Assembly: GCA_003167305.1 (NCBI GenBank)
Contig: PMTP01000183.1
Span: forward strand, 9,522 to 24,589
DNA: 15,068 nucleotides
Source: Acidobacteriaceae bacterium
GTDB lineage: Bacteria > Acidobacteriota > Terriglobia > Terriglobales > Acidobacteriaceae
Direction: 5' to 3'
In this document: positions 1 to 8,141 of the stretch, piece by piece
Layout: every line of letters starts with the position of its first letter
How positions within the stretch are numbered: position 1 is the first letter of the stretch
The notes under the pieces: model-generated
What the model was told of the DNA's origin: nothing
The model's database searches: none
What the model saw: the letters and a program-made list of their open reading frames with translations, nothing else
Position numbers and translations under genes: made by a program

Positions 1-278
1 TGATCCGCATAGGGCTGCAACGAAGCGGGGAATTCGCCCACCTCGGCCGTAATAAGATGGTTGGGAACCAACTCAGACAACAGATCGAACCAAAACAGCG
101 ATATCTGCGTCAGGATGATTCCCTTGCCTGGAATCCCTGTCGCCAGCACATGGTCGAAGGCCGAAATGCGATCGCTGGCCACCAGCAGCAGCGCGTCGCC
201 TACTGCATACAGGTCGCGCACCTTGCCCCGGCCCAACAGCGGCGTGTCGCCTAGATTCGTGCTCAGGAGTGCGGTCAC
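1..278 (-). CDS. purC: Phosphoribosylaminoimidazole-succinocarboxamide synthase (SAICAR synthetase), N-terminal part
   Basis: This is the 5' part of a gene that leaves the window at base 1; about 92 residues are visible. SAICAR synthetase ligates aspartate to CAIR using ATP in de novo purine synthesis in the cytoplasm. The translated N-terminus contains the family hallmarks GRGKVRDLY (nucleotide-binding loop), LLLVASDRISAFD and GIPGKGIILTQIS, in the usual order from about residue 17 onward. The start chosen is the GTG at 276-278, giving MTALLSTNLGDTPLLGRGKV; no ATG lies between it and the conserved motif. A GAGG sequence at 290-293 is 11 nt upstream, longer than ideal. A promoter candidate lies at 312-340. 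The upstream frame at 279-481 does not look like a gene. Family assignment is secure; the start is moderately secure. Confidence 0.93.
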   Translation of the reverse strand, partial: MTALLSTNLGDTPLLGRGKVRDLYAVGDALLLVASDRISAFDHVLATGIPGKGIILTQISLFWFDLLSELVPNHLITAEVGEFPASLQPYAD

Positions 279-311
279 TTGGAGTCGTACCTCGGAGGGA
301 ACTGAATACCG

Positions 312-340
312 ATTCTCAAAGCCGCGGCGCGCTTTGTCAA
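312..340 (-). promoter_or_regulatory. Candidate sigma70-type promoter for purC
   Basis: On the minus strand a perfect TTGACA (335-340) is followed after exactly 17 nt by GAGAAT (312-317), which matches TATAAT at four of six positions. It is 34 nt upstream of the proposed purC GTG, a sensible leader length. Assignment rests on consensus and spacing only. Confidence 0.5.
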
Positions 341-384
341 CCTTCCTTTTTCAGCCTCGTAAAGAAAGTGTTTTGTAGCCTGGA

Positions 385-401
385 GCCGGCACTCCGCCGG
401 C
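385..401. repeat. GCCGGC-N5-GCCGGC inverted repeat
   Basis: Two copies of GCCGGC, each self-complementary, are separated by ACTCC and can form a short GC-rich hairpin. The surrounding bases (about 372-402) have the look of a dispersed intergenic repeat of Acidobacteria, but that is an impression I could not test. No T-run follows on either strand, so it is not a standard terminator. Confidence 0.4.
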
Positions 402-477
402 GCAACTTCTTCAGGATTGCTTGGCGAACCCGGTTCATCAGGGGGCCATTTTCGCCGGCATCCCAATATTGGAAGCT

Positions 478-503
478 TCACACAGCTGTGTGACGACCGT
501 CAC
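478..503. promoter_or_regulatory. Two overlapping palindromes, possible operator
   Basis: TCACACAGCTGTGTGA (478-493) is a perfect 16-bp palindrome. It overlaps GTGACG-AC-CGTCAC (490-503), a second palindrome with a 2-nt centre. They lie in the 490-bp gene-free stretch between purC and mazF, about 75 bp before the candidate RNA at 575-749 and 140 bp from the purC promoter. The symmetry suggests binding of a dimeric regulator. The half-sites TCACA/TGTGA are an everted version of the CRP-type arrangement, so I do not call it a CRP site. Confidence 0.4.
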
Positions 504-642
504 GGAACGGCCTTGTCCGCATAAGAGACACTCCAATTGTCAACATGGCTTGGAGCGCACGTAAGAATGCCTCTTTGAGCTTGGCGACACGAAGTAGCCG
601 TGGAAAGGGGAAGCCGCAGCTAGCTTCGTTTGTGCAGGGATC

Positions 643-685
643 ACCAGTAGCCGTGTACTACCGACCTCCAGTGCCGGCTACTGGT
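643..685. repeat. Perfect 11-bp inverted repeat with 21-nt loop
   Basis: ACCAGTAGCCG (643-653) and CGGCTACTGGT (675-685) are exact reverse complements around a 21-nt loop. It may be the apical hairpin of the candidate RNA, or an independent REP-like element. Flanking AGGG (637-640) and CCCT could extend the stem. Confidence 0.6.
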
Positions 686-712
686 CCCCCTCTATCTTGT
701 GTTACGCAAGCG

Positions 713-749
713 CCTCCGAAGAGAAGACATCCTTCGGGGGTGTTTTTTT
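713..749 (+). terminator. Rho-independent terminator (plus strand)
   Basis: CCTCCGAAG (713-721) pairs with CTTCGGGGG (732-740) through nine pairs including one G-U, with a 10-nt loop. It is followed by TG and then seven T (743-749). This is a textbook intrinsic terminator in the plus direction. The minus strand has no T-run after the same hairpin, so it is not a clean terminator for mazEF, although it lies just 21 bp past the mazF stop. Confidence 0.75.
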
Positions 750-769
750 GCCCGTTTCCAGTACCAACC

Positions 770-1093
770 TTAACCCAGCCCCAGAAAGACAGCCAACGCC
801 CGGTTGACGGCGGAGAGCGTTCGCGCTTCCAGTTCGCCAAAGACTTCGCCGGCCTTCTCGCGGGGAATGGTATGAGCCTTGTCCACCATGATCTGCGAGC
901 GGGCGCGCAGGCCGTTTCCTTCGGTAGGCTCCACGGCAATGCGGAAGGTTTCGATAGGGCGTATCTCAGTAGTAACGGGCAGAACCGTAACCGAGGGATG
1001 TTTTGCAAACAGGTCTGACTGGATCACCAGCGCGGGCCGTGGCTTTCCGTGCGCTCCGGCCAACACCACCGGAACCAGATCGCCGCGCTTCAT
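770..1093 (-). CDS. mazF: MazF/PemK-family mRNA interferase toxin
   Basis: This is a 107-residue protein of the PemK/MazF fold, the endoribonuclease toxin of type II toxin-antitoxin modules, acting on mRNA in the cytoplasm. Visible family signatures are the N-terminal MKRGDLVPV strand, KPRPALVIQSDLF (residues about 17-29), VTVLPVT, and RSQIMVDKAHTIP near residue 66. Length is normal. The ATG at 1091-1093 is chosen because it forms an ATGA overlap with the antitoxin stop, typical of coupled translation; a GTG two codons upstream (1097-1099) is the alternative. It is the second gene of a two-gene operon with the DUF3018-type antitoxin and is presumably controlled from the operators at 1313-1356. 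Which RNA sequence it cuts cannot be read from the protein. Confidence 0.9.
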   Translation of the reverse strand: MKRGDLVPVVLAGAHGKPRPALVIQSDLFAKHPSVTVLPVTTEIRPIETFRIAVEPTEGNGLRARSQIMVDKAHTIPREKAGEVFGELEARTLSAVNRALAVFLGLG

Positions 1094-1302
1094 ACCCACC
1101 CGTCCGTATCCGCAACCTCAGCCATCCAGGCGAGCGTCTCCACCTCGTGCGGGTCGCCGGCCAGCGACAGGCACTCCCGCTCGCATCGCTTGCAATAGCT
1201 CTCTAGCCGCGTATCGGGAATCCAAATCTGCACCGGCTTGAATCCAGCCGCCCGCAGCGCCTCGCGATGCTTGCGAACCCTCTCCGTAACAGCAGTTCTC
1301 AT
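1090..1302 (-). CDS. MazE-type antitoxin (DUF3018-like)
   Basis: This 70-residue protein begins MRTAVTERVRKHREALRAAG and continues with a PVQIWIPDTR segment. That combination is typical of the DUF3018 antitoxin family that accompanies MazF toxins. The N-terminal basic helix is expected to contact operator DNA and the acidic C-terminal half (EVETLAWMAEVADTDGW) to mask the toxin; this division of labour is inferred from related systems. The start at 1300-1302 is preferred over one six codons upstream (1318-1320) because AGAGG lies 6 nt ahead of it and because the longer form would start inside the palindromic operator. The stop overlaps the mazF start by four bases. Confidence 0.85.
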   Translation of the reverse strand: MRTAVTERVRKHREALRAAGFKPVQIWIPDTRLESYCKRCERECLSLAGDPHEVETLAWMAEVADTDGWV

Positions 1303-1312
1303 GGTTGACCTC

Positions 1313-1356
1313 TGTTTCATGAAACATGATACTGCTTCGTCTTGTTACATGCAACA
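1313..1356 (-). promoter_or_regulatory. mazEF promoter with two palindromic operators
   Basis: TGTTTCATGAAACA (1313-1326) is a perfect 14-bp palindrome. TGTTACATGCAACA (1343-1356) is the same motif with one asymmetric position, so both fit TGTTnCATGnAACA. Their centres are 30 bp apart, close to three helical turns. On the minus strand TATCAT (1326-1331, five of six to TATAAT) and TTGCAT (1349-1354) are 17 nt apart, so the -35 sits in the distal operator and the -10 touches the proximal one. This is the arrangement expected for autorepression by the antitoxin or toxin-antitoxin complex. Confidence 0.65.
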
Positions 1357-1357
1357 G

Positions 1358-1380
1358 GCTCACTCACAGGTTGTGTGAGC
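1358..1380. repeat. Imperfect dyad GCTCAC...GTGAGC
   Basis: GCTCAC (1358-1363) and GTGAGC (1375-1380) are exact reverse complements, and the inner CTCACA (1363-1368) and TGTGAG (1374-1379) offer an alternative register. It directly follows the mazEF operators. It resembles the palindrome at 478-493 in its TCACA/TGTGA half-sites but with 5 rather than 6 bases between. Function unknown. Confidence 0.35.
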
Positions 1381-1410
1381 AGCAGAGCAGTATTCTAAAA
1401 GAAGAATAAA

Positions 1411-1552
1411 ATGAGCAGTTCCTGAGTTCAAGAGCAAAGCCGAGGAGTTCGAGTTCTGGTTCGTTATCGCGCCGGGAGCAGATTCGACCGCTTATCTGGA
1501 AAGGTCAAATGCAACACGCGTGAAATTCACCAGCCTACGGGCGACACTATAG
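1411..1552 (+). pseudogene. Remnant of a CopG-family antitoxin gene (frameshifted and truncated)
   Basis: From 1421 an open frame of 43 codons reads PEFKSKAEEFEFW, then DSTAYLERSN and RVKFTSLRAT before a TAG at 1550-1552. This matches, from memory of the family, the N-terminal half of CopG/BrnA-type antitoxins, which begin with I/V-P-KFKSEAEEAEFW, then D(S/T)TDYLDWS and RV.FPNLKP. The expected ATG is at 1411 but in a different frame (10 nt before the PEF codons), so the N-terminus carries a frameshift. The ribbon-helix-helix C-terminal part that would follow is absent. It sits directly upstream of the PIN-domain gene, where an antitoxin would be expected. I infer decay; a short translated product cannot be excluded. 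Confidence 0.55.
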
Positions 1553-1581
1553 CGGGACTTGTCCTACAGAGAGGAGTAATG

Positions 1582-2214
1582 ATGAGAATATATTTGTTCG
1601 ATGCATCTGCCGCAGTTGATATTTATGTTCCGCGTAACGATCGCGTCAGTAAGGCGATTCAGTTTATCCAAGTGCAGAAGCGGCTTTGCAAAGCAAAATT
1701 ATTCATATCAAACATCTGTATCGCTGAAGTGTTCAACACCTTCGCTAAGAGGCGATTTAGGGCAGAGAGACAACAAGATGTACTTAATGAGGCGAGTTAT
1801 AAACAGCACCTCAGCAACTTCAGAGATCAAATTCACTGGGGAAGGACTCTATACACATATGACCTAAATCGCTACCACATTATCGCGGCAGATAAGATTA
1901 TTCCCGTTGAGCATCAACTCGCCGCATCACGTGGCGGAGAGTATTTGAGTACCTTCGACATTCTCGTGATTGCAATGGCTTGTGAATTGGCTTACACGCG
2001 GGAATTCGAGGAAACTTATCTAGTCACATGTGACCGTAGAATGAAGGATGTGTCGGATGAATTGAAAGCTGGAGGCGCCCGCGTCTCTACGCCAGATGGG
2101 CCACTCGGCAAGATCGAAGATGGTAGATGGCGCCCCCCGAATTGCATCTGTCTCTTGGACGTGAAGCTAGAGGAGCTTAGGCCAGTGGATGGTCAAGCCC
2201 CGCTGAGCTTTTAG
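1582..2214 (+). CDS. PIN-domain protein (putative VapC-like ribonuclease)
   Basis: This 210-residue protein begins MRIYLFDASAAVDIYV, with the first PIN aspartate at residue 7. A conserved glutamate sits at residue 49 (NICIAEVFNTF), an aspartate at 126 (STFDILVIAMA) and another at about 151 (LVTCDRRMKDVSD). The four acidic residues that bind Mg2+ in PIN nucleases are therefore all present. It is longer than classical VapC toxins (about 130 residues), with extra sequence between residues 60 and 115 and a C-terminal tail of about 50 residues, so RNA target and toxicity are open. GAGGAG at 1571-1576 favours the second of two adjacent ATGs (1582; the other is 1579). The expected antitoxin position upstream is occupied only by a degraded CopG-type frame. 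Base composition is less GC-rich than the biosynthetic genes, suggesting acquisition. It converges on ilvC. Confidence 0.8.
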   Translation: MRIYLFDASAAVDIYVPRNDRVSKAIQFIQVQKRLCKAKLFISNICIAEVFNTFAKRRFRAERQQDVLNEASYKQHLSNFRDQIHWGRTLYTYDLNRYHIIAADKIIPVEHQLAASRGGEYLSTFDILVIAMACELAYTREFEETYLVTCDRRMKDVSDELKAGGARVSTPDGPLGKIEDGRWRPPNCICLLDVKLEELRPVDGQAPLSF

Positions 2215-2230
2215 CAATAGAAACGTCTCC

Positions 2231-2263
2231 AGCTAGAAGCTAGCAGCAAGTAGCTGAAGGCTG
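2231..2263. repeat. Short GCTAGAA-type repeat between the PIN gene and ilvC
   Basis: AGCTAGAAGCTAGCAGCAAG followed by TAGCTGAAGGCTG repeats variants of a 7-8 bp AGCTAGA unit in direct and inverted orientation. The same unit fills the ilvB-ilvN spacer (3953-4047). It lies in the gap between the convergent PIN and ilvC genes; no T-rich terminator tract accompanies it. Confidence 0.55.
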
Positions 2264-2270
2264 TTTATGA

Positions 2271-3942
<1,672 letters not shown>

Positions 3943-3950
3943 TGTGAGCC

Positions 3951-4047
3951 TCTAGCTTCTAGCTTCTAGCTTTACTCCTGACTTGTACGAGCCGCTCTCG
4001 CAATTGAAGCAGCAACGAACAAGCTAGAAGCTAGCAGCTAGAAGCTG
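3951..4047. repeat. Tandem and inverted TAGCTTC / GAAGCTA repeats between ilvB and ilvN
   Basis: TAGCTTC occurs three times in tandem (3953-3959, 3960-3966, and TAGCTTT at 3967-3973). The reverse orientation recurs at 4022-4047. CTAGCTTCTAGCTT (3959-3972) and AAGCTAGAAGCTAG (4022-4035) are a perfect 14-bp inverted repeat around a 49-nt loop. In the leu-ilv transcript this would form a stable hairpin just before the ilvN start. Confidence 0.75.
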
Positions 4048-4051
4048 TTTC

Positions 4052-5800
4052 TTACGATTCTTCCAGCGGGTCTTTGCCGCCCGGACGGCGGATCATCTCG
4101 TGCAATGCGGAGCCGGCGGGAATCATCGGATAAACCGACTCTTTCCCCTCGACCATGAAGTTGAGCAGAAACGCGCCTGGAGCGGAGCGGGCTGTGTTGA
4201 CGGCCTCAGCCACCTCGCCGCGCGAGCGAACGGTGAGGCCGGCAATGCCGTGCGCGTCGGCCAGTTTGACAAAGTCGGGGCTGACCATCGGCGTGGACTC
4301 GTAGTTGCCCTCGTAGAAGAACTCCTGCCACTGGCGCACCATGCCCAGGTAGCCGTTGTTGATGACGGCGATGTTGATCTTGATCTTTTCCTGCACGATC
4401 GTCGCCAGCTCGCCGGCGGTCATCTGGAAGCCGCCGTCGCCGACGATCACCCAGACCTCTTTCTCCGGGCAGGCGAACTTTGCCCCAATCGCCGCGGGCA
4501 ACGAGAAGCCCATCGTTCCCAGGCCGCCGGAGGTGATCAGCGTGCGCGGCCGTTCGTGGTGATAGTACTGCGCCTCCCACATCTGGTGCTGGCCCACATC
4601 GGTGACCACGATGGCGTTGCCGCCGGTGATGCGCCAGATGTCATGGATGACATGGGCGGCGTAAAGGTGGCCAAGGTCGGGCAGGTTCTTGATGTCGCGC
4701 ACCGCCGAGTCGCCCTTGAGGCCGTCGATGGTCTTGAGCCATGCGGAGCCATCGCGACTGCTGATCCGAGGCAGCAGCGCTTCCAGCACCTCGCGCAGAT
4801 CGCCGATCAGCGGCACATCGACCTTGATGATCTTGTTAACCTCAGCCGGGTCCACTTCGATGTGAATTTTCTTGGCGTTGGTGGCATACGTGGCAACCGT
4901 TCCGGTGACGCGATCATCGAAGCGCATCCCGCAGGCGATCAGCAGGTCGGCGTCCTGAATGGCGTGGTTCACCCAGCTCTCGCCGTGCATGCCCATCATG
5001 CCCAAATTGAGCGGGTGCGAGGCAGGGAATGCGCCGAGACCAAGCAGAGTAAGAGCCACGGGGATCTGCGCGCGCTCGGCCAGAGTGCACACCTGCTCCA
5101 TGGCGCCGGATTCGATGATGCCGTGGCCGGCGAGGATCACGGGCCGATTGGCGTTCTTGATTAACTCTGCCGCCTGCGCCAGGCCGGACTCCTCGACCTT
5201 GCGCATCGGATGCGGACGAACCGGGCGCGGCTTGGCGGCTTCAAAATCGAAGATTGCCGTGGCCTGCTGCGCGTCCTTGGTGATGTCAACGAGCACCGGG
5301 CCGGGCCGCGCGGATTTCGCAATCTGAAAGGCGTAGCGAATCGCCGGCGCAATGTCCTCGGCGCGGCTGATGAGAAAGTTATGCTTGGTCACCGGCAGTG
5401 TGATGCCGGTAATATCCACTTCCTGAAAGGCATCGGTGCCGAGAACCTTGCTGGAGACGTTGCCGGTGATGCAGACGATGGGAATGGAGTCCAGCATGGC
5501 GGTGGCTATGCCGGTGACCAGGTTCGTGGCGCCGGGACCGCTGGTGGCGATAGCCACGCCCACCTTGCCCGAGGCGCGCGAGTAGCCGTCGGCCATGTGC
5601 GCCGCGCCTTGCTCGTGGCGGACGAGCGTGTGGTGAATGGGAAACTTGCGCAGCGCGTCATAGACGGGCAGGATGGCGCCGCCGGGGTAGCCAAAGACGT
5701 CGGTGACGCCCTCGCCGACCAGCGTGGCCCACACAATCTCCGCGCCGGTCAGGCGCGCGGGCGGATGATTCAGTGCTTGCGTGTTGGCGTCATTTCCCAT
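4052..5800 (-). CDS. ilvB: Acetolactate synthase large (catalytic) subunit
   Basis: This ThDP- and FAD-dependent enzyme condenses two pyruvates, or pyruvate with 2-ketobutyrate, at the entry to valine and isoleucine synthesis. The 582-residue protein shows the complete three-domain plan. The PYR domain has GVTDVFGYPGGAILPVYDAL and the catalytic-Glu segment RHEQGAAHMADGYSR, followed by TSGPGATN. A central FAD-binding domain follows. The PP domain has GDGGFQMTAGEL...NNGYLGMVRQWQ, the ThDP-binding motif. The LPVTKHNFLI region is that of biosynthetic enzymes rather than the catabolic form. AAGGAG sits 6 nt before the ATG at 5798-5800. It follows leuD after 116 bp and precedes ilvN. Confidence 0.97.
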   Translation of the reverse strand: MGNDANTQALNHPPARLTGAEIVWATLVGEGVTDVFGYPGGAILPVYDALRKFPIHHTLVRHEQGAAHMADGYSRASGKVGVAIATSGPGATNLVTGIATAMLDSIPIVCITGNVSSKVLGTDAFQEVDITGITLPVTKHNFLISRAEDIAPAIRYAFQIAKSARPGPVLVDITKDAQQATAIFDFEAAKPRPVRPHPMRKVEESGLAQAAELIKNANRPVILAGHGIIESGAMEQVCTLAERAQIPVALTLLGLGAFPASHPLNLGMMGMHGESWVNHAIQDADLLIACGMRFDDRVTGTVATYATNAKKIHIEVDPAEVNKIIKVDVPLIGDLREVLEALLPRISSRDGSAWLKTIDGLKGDSAVRDIKNLPDLGHLYAAHVIHDIWRITGGNAIVVTDVGQHQMWEAQYYHHERPRTLITSGGLGTMGFSLPAAIGAKFACPEKEVWVIVGDGGFQMTAGELATIVQEKIKINIAVINNGYLGMVRQWQEFFYEGNYESTPMVSPDFVKLADAHGIAGLTVRSRGEVAEAVNTARSAPGAFLLNFMVEGKESVYPMIPAGSALHEMIRRPGGKDPLEES

Positions 5801-5854
5801 GAGGAACTCCTTTGTTAGCTTTTGAACATTTTGTTTGAAGCGTGGTTCGTGTAA

Positions 5855-5915
5855 TTAGCGGGGTTAGCCGATTAACCATTTAACTCCGCTAGCTCCGCTA
5901 ACCGCTAACTCCGCT
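5855..5915. repeat. Short CCGCTAA-type repeats between leuD and ilvB
   Basis: CCGCTAA is repeated back to back at 5895-5901 and 5902-5908, with related CTCCGCTA units at 5884-5891 and 5893-5900. TTAGCGG at 5855-5861 is the inverted copy, so the spacer can fold into a hairpin in the transcript. The unit differs from that in the ilvB-ilvN gap but the organisation is the same. Confidence 0.6.
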
Positions 5916-5916
5916 T

Positions 5917-6528
5917 CTATTTCGCTTTCAACCATCCCGCTTGGTCGTGCTTCGCTTCGAACGCATCGAGCGCCGCTTCGTGCCGCAATGTCAGGCCGAT
6001 GTCGTCGAGGCCTTCGATTAGGCAGAACTTGCGGAAGGGATCAACTTCGAAGCTGGCCTTGAAGCCGAGGCTATCGGTCACGGTCTGCTCTTCGAGCGAA
6101 ACAGTAAGTTGATAATTCGCAATCGTCTTCGAGTTGTTCATCAACTCTGCCACTTGCTCTTCGCTGAGGCGAACCAGGACAATGCCGTTCTTGCCGGCGT
6201 TGGAAAAGAAGATATCGGCGAAAGAGGGCGCGATCACCACGCGGAAGCCGAAGTTTTCCAGCGCCCATGCTGCGTGTTCGCGGCTCGATCCGCAGGCAAA
6301 GTTCTTGCCCGCAATCAATATTCGTGCGCCCTTGTAGCGCGGATCGTTGAGCACAAAAGCGGGATCGGGCTGGCCCGCCGCGTTCAAGCGCCAATCGAAG
6401 AAAAGAAACTCGCCGTAGCCGGTGCGCTCAATGCGCTTCAAAAACTGCTTGGGAATAATCTGGTCCGTGTCAACATTCGCGCGGTCGAGCGGCGCGGCCA
6501 GCGAGGTCAGTGTGCGAAAGGGTTCCAT
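5917..6528 (-). CDS. leuD: 3-isopropylmalate dehydratase, small subunit
   Basis: This is the swivel-domain subunit of isopropylmalate isomerase, which with LeuC interconverts 2- and 3-isopropylmalate in leucine synthesis. The protein has 203 residues, the normal length. It starts [20 protein letters not shown] and contains DTDQIIPKQFLKRI and the substrate-loop motif GKNFACGSSREHAAWAL. The ATG overlaps the leuC stop by one base (TAATG), so translation is probably coupled and gives matched subunit amounts. Everything expected of the family is present. Confidence 0.97.
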   Translation of the reverse strand: MEPFRTLTSLAAPLDRANVDTDQIIPKQFLKRIERTGYGEFLFFDWRLNAAGQPDPAFVLNDPRYKGARILIAGKNFACGSSREHAAWALENFGFRVVIAPSFADIFFSNAGKNGIVLVRLSEEQVAELMNNSKTIANYQLTVSLEEQTVTDSLGFKASFEVDPFRKFCLIEGLDDIGLTLRHEAALDAFEAKHDQAGWLKAK

Positions 6529-7973
6529 TAGGCTTTTACCTCCGGCCTAGCCAATTCATTTACTTTCCAGCCGCGAATGTCCACGAAGTGCCCTGCAATG
6601 GCGGCTGCGGCGGCCATCTCCGGCGAGACGAGATGCGTGCGGCCGCCGCGTCCCTGGCGGCCTTCAAAGTTGCGATTGCTGGTCGAGGCGCAACGCTCGC
6701 CCGGCAAAAGAATGTCGGGATTCATCGCCAGGCACATCGAACAGCCCGGCTCGCGCCAATCGAATCCAGCCTCGCGGAAGATGCGGTCCAGCCCCTCTGC
6801 TTCGGCCTGCGCCTTCACCGCCTGTGAACCCGGCACTACCATTGCACTGACATGCGTCGAGACCTTGTAGCCCGCGGCGATGCGTGCCGCCGCGCGCATA
6901 TCTTCAATGCGCCCATTGGTGCAGGAGCCAATAAAGACACGGTCGATCTCAACTTCCTGCAACGGCGTTCCCGCCTTCAGATTCATGTATTCAAGAGCGC
7001 GCTCCAAGCCTTTGCGTCCTTGCTCGGTTGGCGCGGAGGCCGGATCGGGCACCGCAGACGTAATCGGCGCAACCATGCCGGGACTGGTTCCCCAACTCAC
7101 ATACGGTACCAGCGTCGCGGCGTCGATCACCAACTCGCGATCAAATTTCGCGCCTGGATCACTCGCTAGCTTGCTCCACTCGCGGACGGCCTCATCCCAT
7201 GCAGCGCCTTGCGGCGAGAAGCGGCGGCCCTTGAGGTAAACGAAGGTGGTTGCGTCAGGAGCGATCATGCCCGCCCTCGCACCGGCTTCGATGCTCATAT
7301 TGCAAACCGTCATGCGCCCTTCCATCGAGAGCGCGCGAATTGCAGAGCCCGCGTACTCGATCACGTAGCCCGTCGCGCCGTCGGTGCCGATCTGCCCGAT
7401 GATGGCGAGGATCATGTCCTTCGCTGTCACGCCCTTGGGCAGCGTGCCTTCGACCGCGATGCGAAAGGTTTTTGGCTTGGATTGCGGCAGCGTCTGCGTG
7501 GCGAGCACGTGCTCCACTTCGCTGGTGCCCATGCCGAAGGCGAGCGCTCCAAAGGCTCCGTGGGTCGCGGTGTGCGAGTCGCCGCAGACAATCGTCATGC
7601 CCGGCTTGGTGATGCCCAGCTCCGGTCCAATCACATGCACGATGCCCTGATCGCGCGAGTCCACGTCATAGAGTTCGATGCCGAACTCCGCGCAGTTCTT
7701 GCGCAGTGTGGCAATCTGTGTGGCGGCGATTTGATCCACAATGTTCAGCCGGCCCGCGATGGTGGTTGGCACATTATGATCAACGGTCGCGATACATCGA
7801 TCGGGCCGCCGCACCTTGCGGCCAGCCAGGCGCAGCCCTTCAAAGGCCTGCGGCGATGTGACCTCGTGCAGCAATTGCAGGTCGATGTACAGCACGGTTG
7901 GCTCGCCCGCGGGCTCAACCACCACATGCTGCTCCCAGACCTTTTCAAATAATGTCTTTGCTTCGCTACTCAT
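6528..7973 (-). CDS. leuC: 3-isopropylmalate dehydratase, large subunit ([4Fe-4S])
   Basis: This aconitase-superfamily catalytic subunit forms the active isomerase with LeuD. The 481-residue protein opens with [12 protein letters not shown], has the VDHNVPT and [17 protein letters not shown] motifs, and carries the three cluster cysteines in GSCTNGR and [10 protein letters not shown]. The arginine-containing [19 protein letters not shown] segment follows, as usual. A GAGGATG Shine-Dalgarno-like sequence precedes the ATG at 7971-7973. It is preceded by 168 bp holding a dispersed-repeat-like element and followed by leuD with a one-base overlap. Confidence 0.97.
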   Translation of the reverse strand: MSSEAKTLFEKVWEQHVVVEPAGEPTVLYIDLQLLHEVTSPQAFEGLRLAGRKVRRPDRCIATVDHNVPTTIAGRLNIVDQIAATQIATLRKNCAEFGIELYDVDSRDQGIVHVIGPELGITKPGMTIVCGDSHTATHGAFGALAFGMGTSEVEHVLATQTLPQSKPKTFRIAVEGTLPKGVTAKDMILAIIGQIGTDGATGYVIEYAGSAIRALSMEGRMTVCNMSIEAGARAGMIAPDATTFVYLKGRRFSPQGAAWDEAVREWSKLASDPGAKFDRELVIDAATLVPYVSWGTSPGMVAPITSAVPDPASAPTEQGRKGLERALEYMNLKAGTPLQEVEIDRVFIGSCTNGRIEDMRAAARIAAGYKVSTHVSAMVVPGSQAVKAQAEAEGLDRIFREAGFDWREPGCSMCLAMNPDILLPGERCASTSNRNFEGRQGRGGRTHLVSPEMAAAAAIAGHFVDIRGWKVNELARPEVKA

Positions 7974-8022
7974 TCATCATCCTCATCGGAAATCGTAGAA
8001 TTGCCTGCAATCACAAACAATT

Positions 8023-8134
8023 TGTCATCCAGAGCGAAGCGTAGCGAAGTCGAAGGACCTGCTTTTGCTTTTCACTCATCTACACTTTGGGTGTCCCATC
8101 CTTGCGCCTTCTTTCTGGGGCAAGGGTGGGACAC
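8023..8134. repeat. Probable dispersed intergenic repeat with 15-bp hairpin between leuB and leuC
   Basis: The left part (8023-8068) begins TGTCATCCAGAGCGAAGC and resembles the 'gagcgaagcg...tcgaagga' repeats I recall as abundant in Terriglobia genomes. The right part is a strong inverted repeat: GTGTCCCATCCTTGC (8091-8105) pairs with GCAAGGGTGGGACAC (8120-8134) over 15 positions with one G-U, around a 14-nt loop. It begins 8 nt after the leuB stop on the transcribed strand and has no T-run, so an mRNA-stabilising or processing role is more likely than termination. Copy number elsewhere in the genome was not tested. Confidence 0.65.
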
Positions 8135-8141
8135 TACAAAC

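Larger units (their letters stand above)
575..749 (+). ncRNA. Candidate structured non-coding RNA (possibly 6S-like)
   Basis: A good plus-strand terminator at 713-749 has no credible plus-strand protein gene ahead of it, so the transcript that ends there is probably an RNA. The sequence before it folds well on inspection. A long-range closing stem joins GCTTG (579-583) to CAAGC (707-711) and ACACGA (587-592) to TTGTGT (697-702, one G-U). Inside it is a perfect 11-bp stem, ACCAGTAGCCG (643-653) with CGGCTACTGGT (675-685). A competing hairpin pairs CGAAGTAGC (590-598) with GCTA and CTTCG (619-628). A closing stem, an internal open region and an apical hairpin in about 170 nt recall 6S RNA, but I see no diagnostic sequence. 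A weak promoter candidate (TTGTCA at 537-542, TAAGAA at 562-567, spacing 19) is in the right place. The 5' end is approximate. Confidence 0.35.

Noticed and set aside
275..481. Minus-strand frame of 68 codons ending in a GTGA overlap with the purC start
   Set aside because: The overlap is attractive for coupling, but its start is a GTG inside the 478-493 palindrome, it has no ribosome binding site, it runs through the purC promoter candidate and a GC-rich inverted repeat, and the product shows no domain.
478..493. CRP/FNR binding site
   Set aside because: The half-sites are in the everted order (TCACA-N6-TGTGA) compared with the CRP consensus (TGTGA-N6-TCACA), so the assignment is not supported.
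545..1018. Plus-strand frame of 157 codons
   Set aside because: It runs straight through a strong terminator and antisense through mazF; its composition is not protein-like.
3951..4047. CRISPR array
   Set aside because: The units are 7 bp and contiguous, without spacers, and no cas genes are present.
4100..5164. Long plus-strand open frames opposite ilvB, ilvC (2358-3179) and the M2 gene (13579-14685)
   Set aside because: Same reason: the opposite strand has unmistakable enzyme motifs, and these frames are by-products of codon bias.
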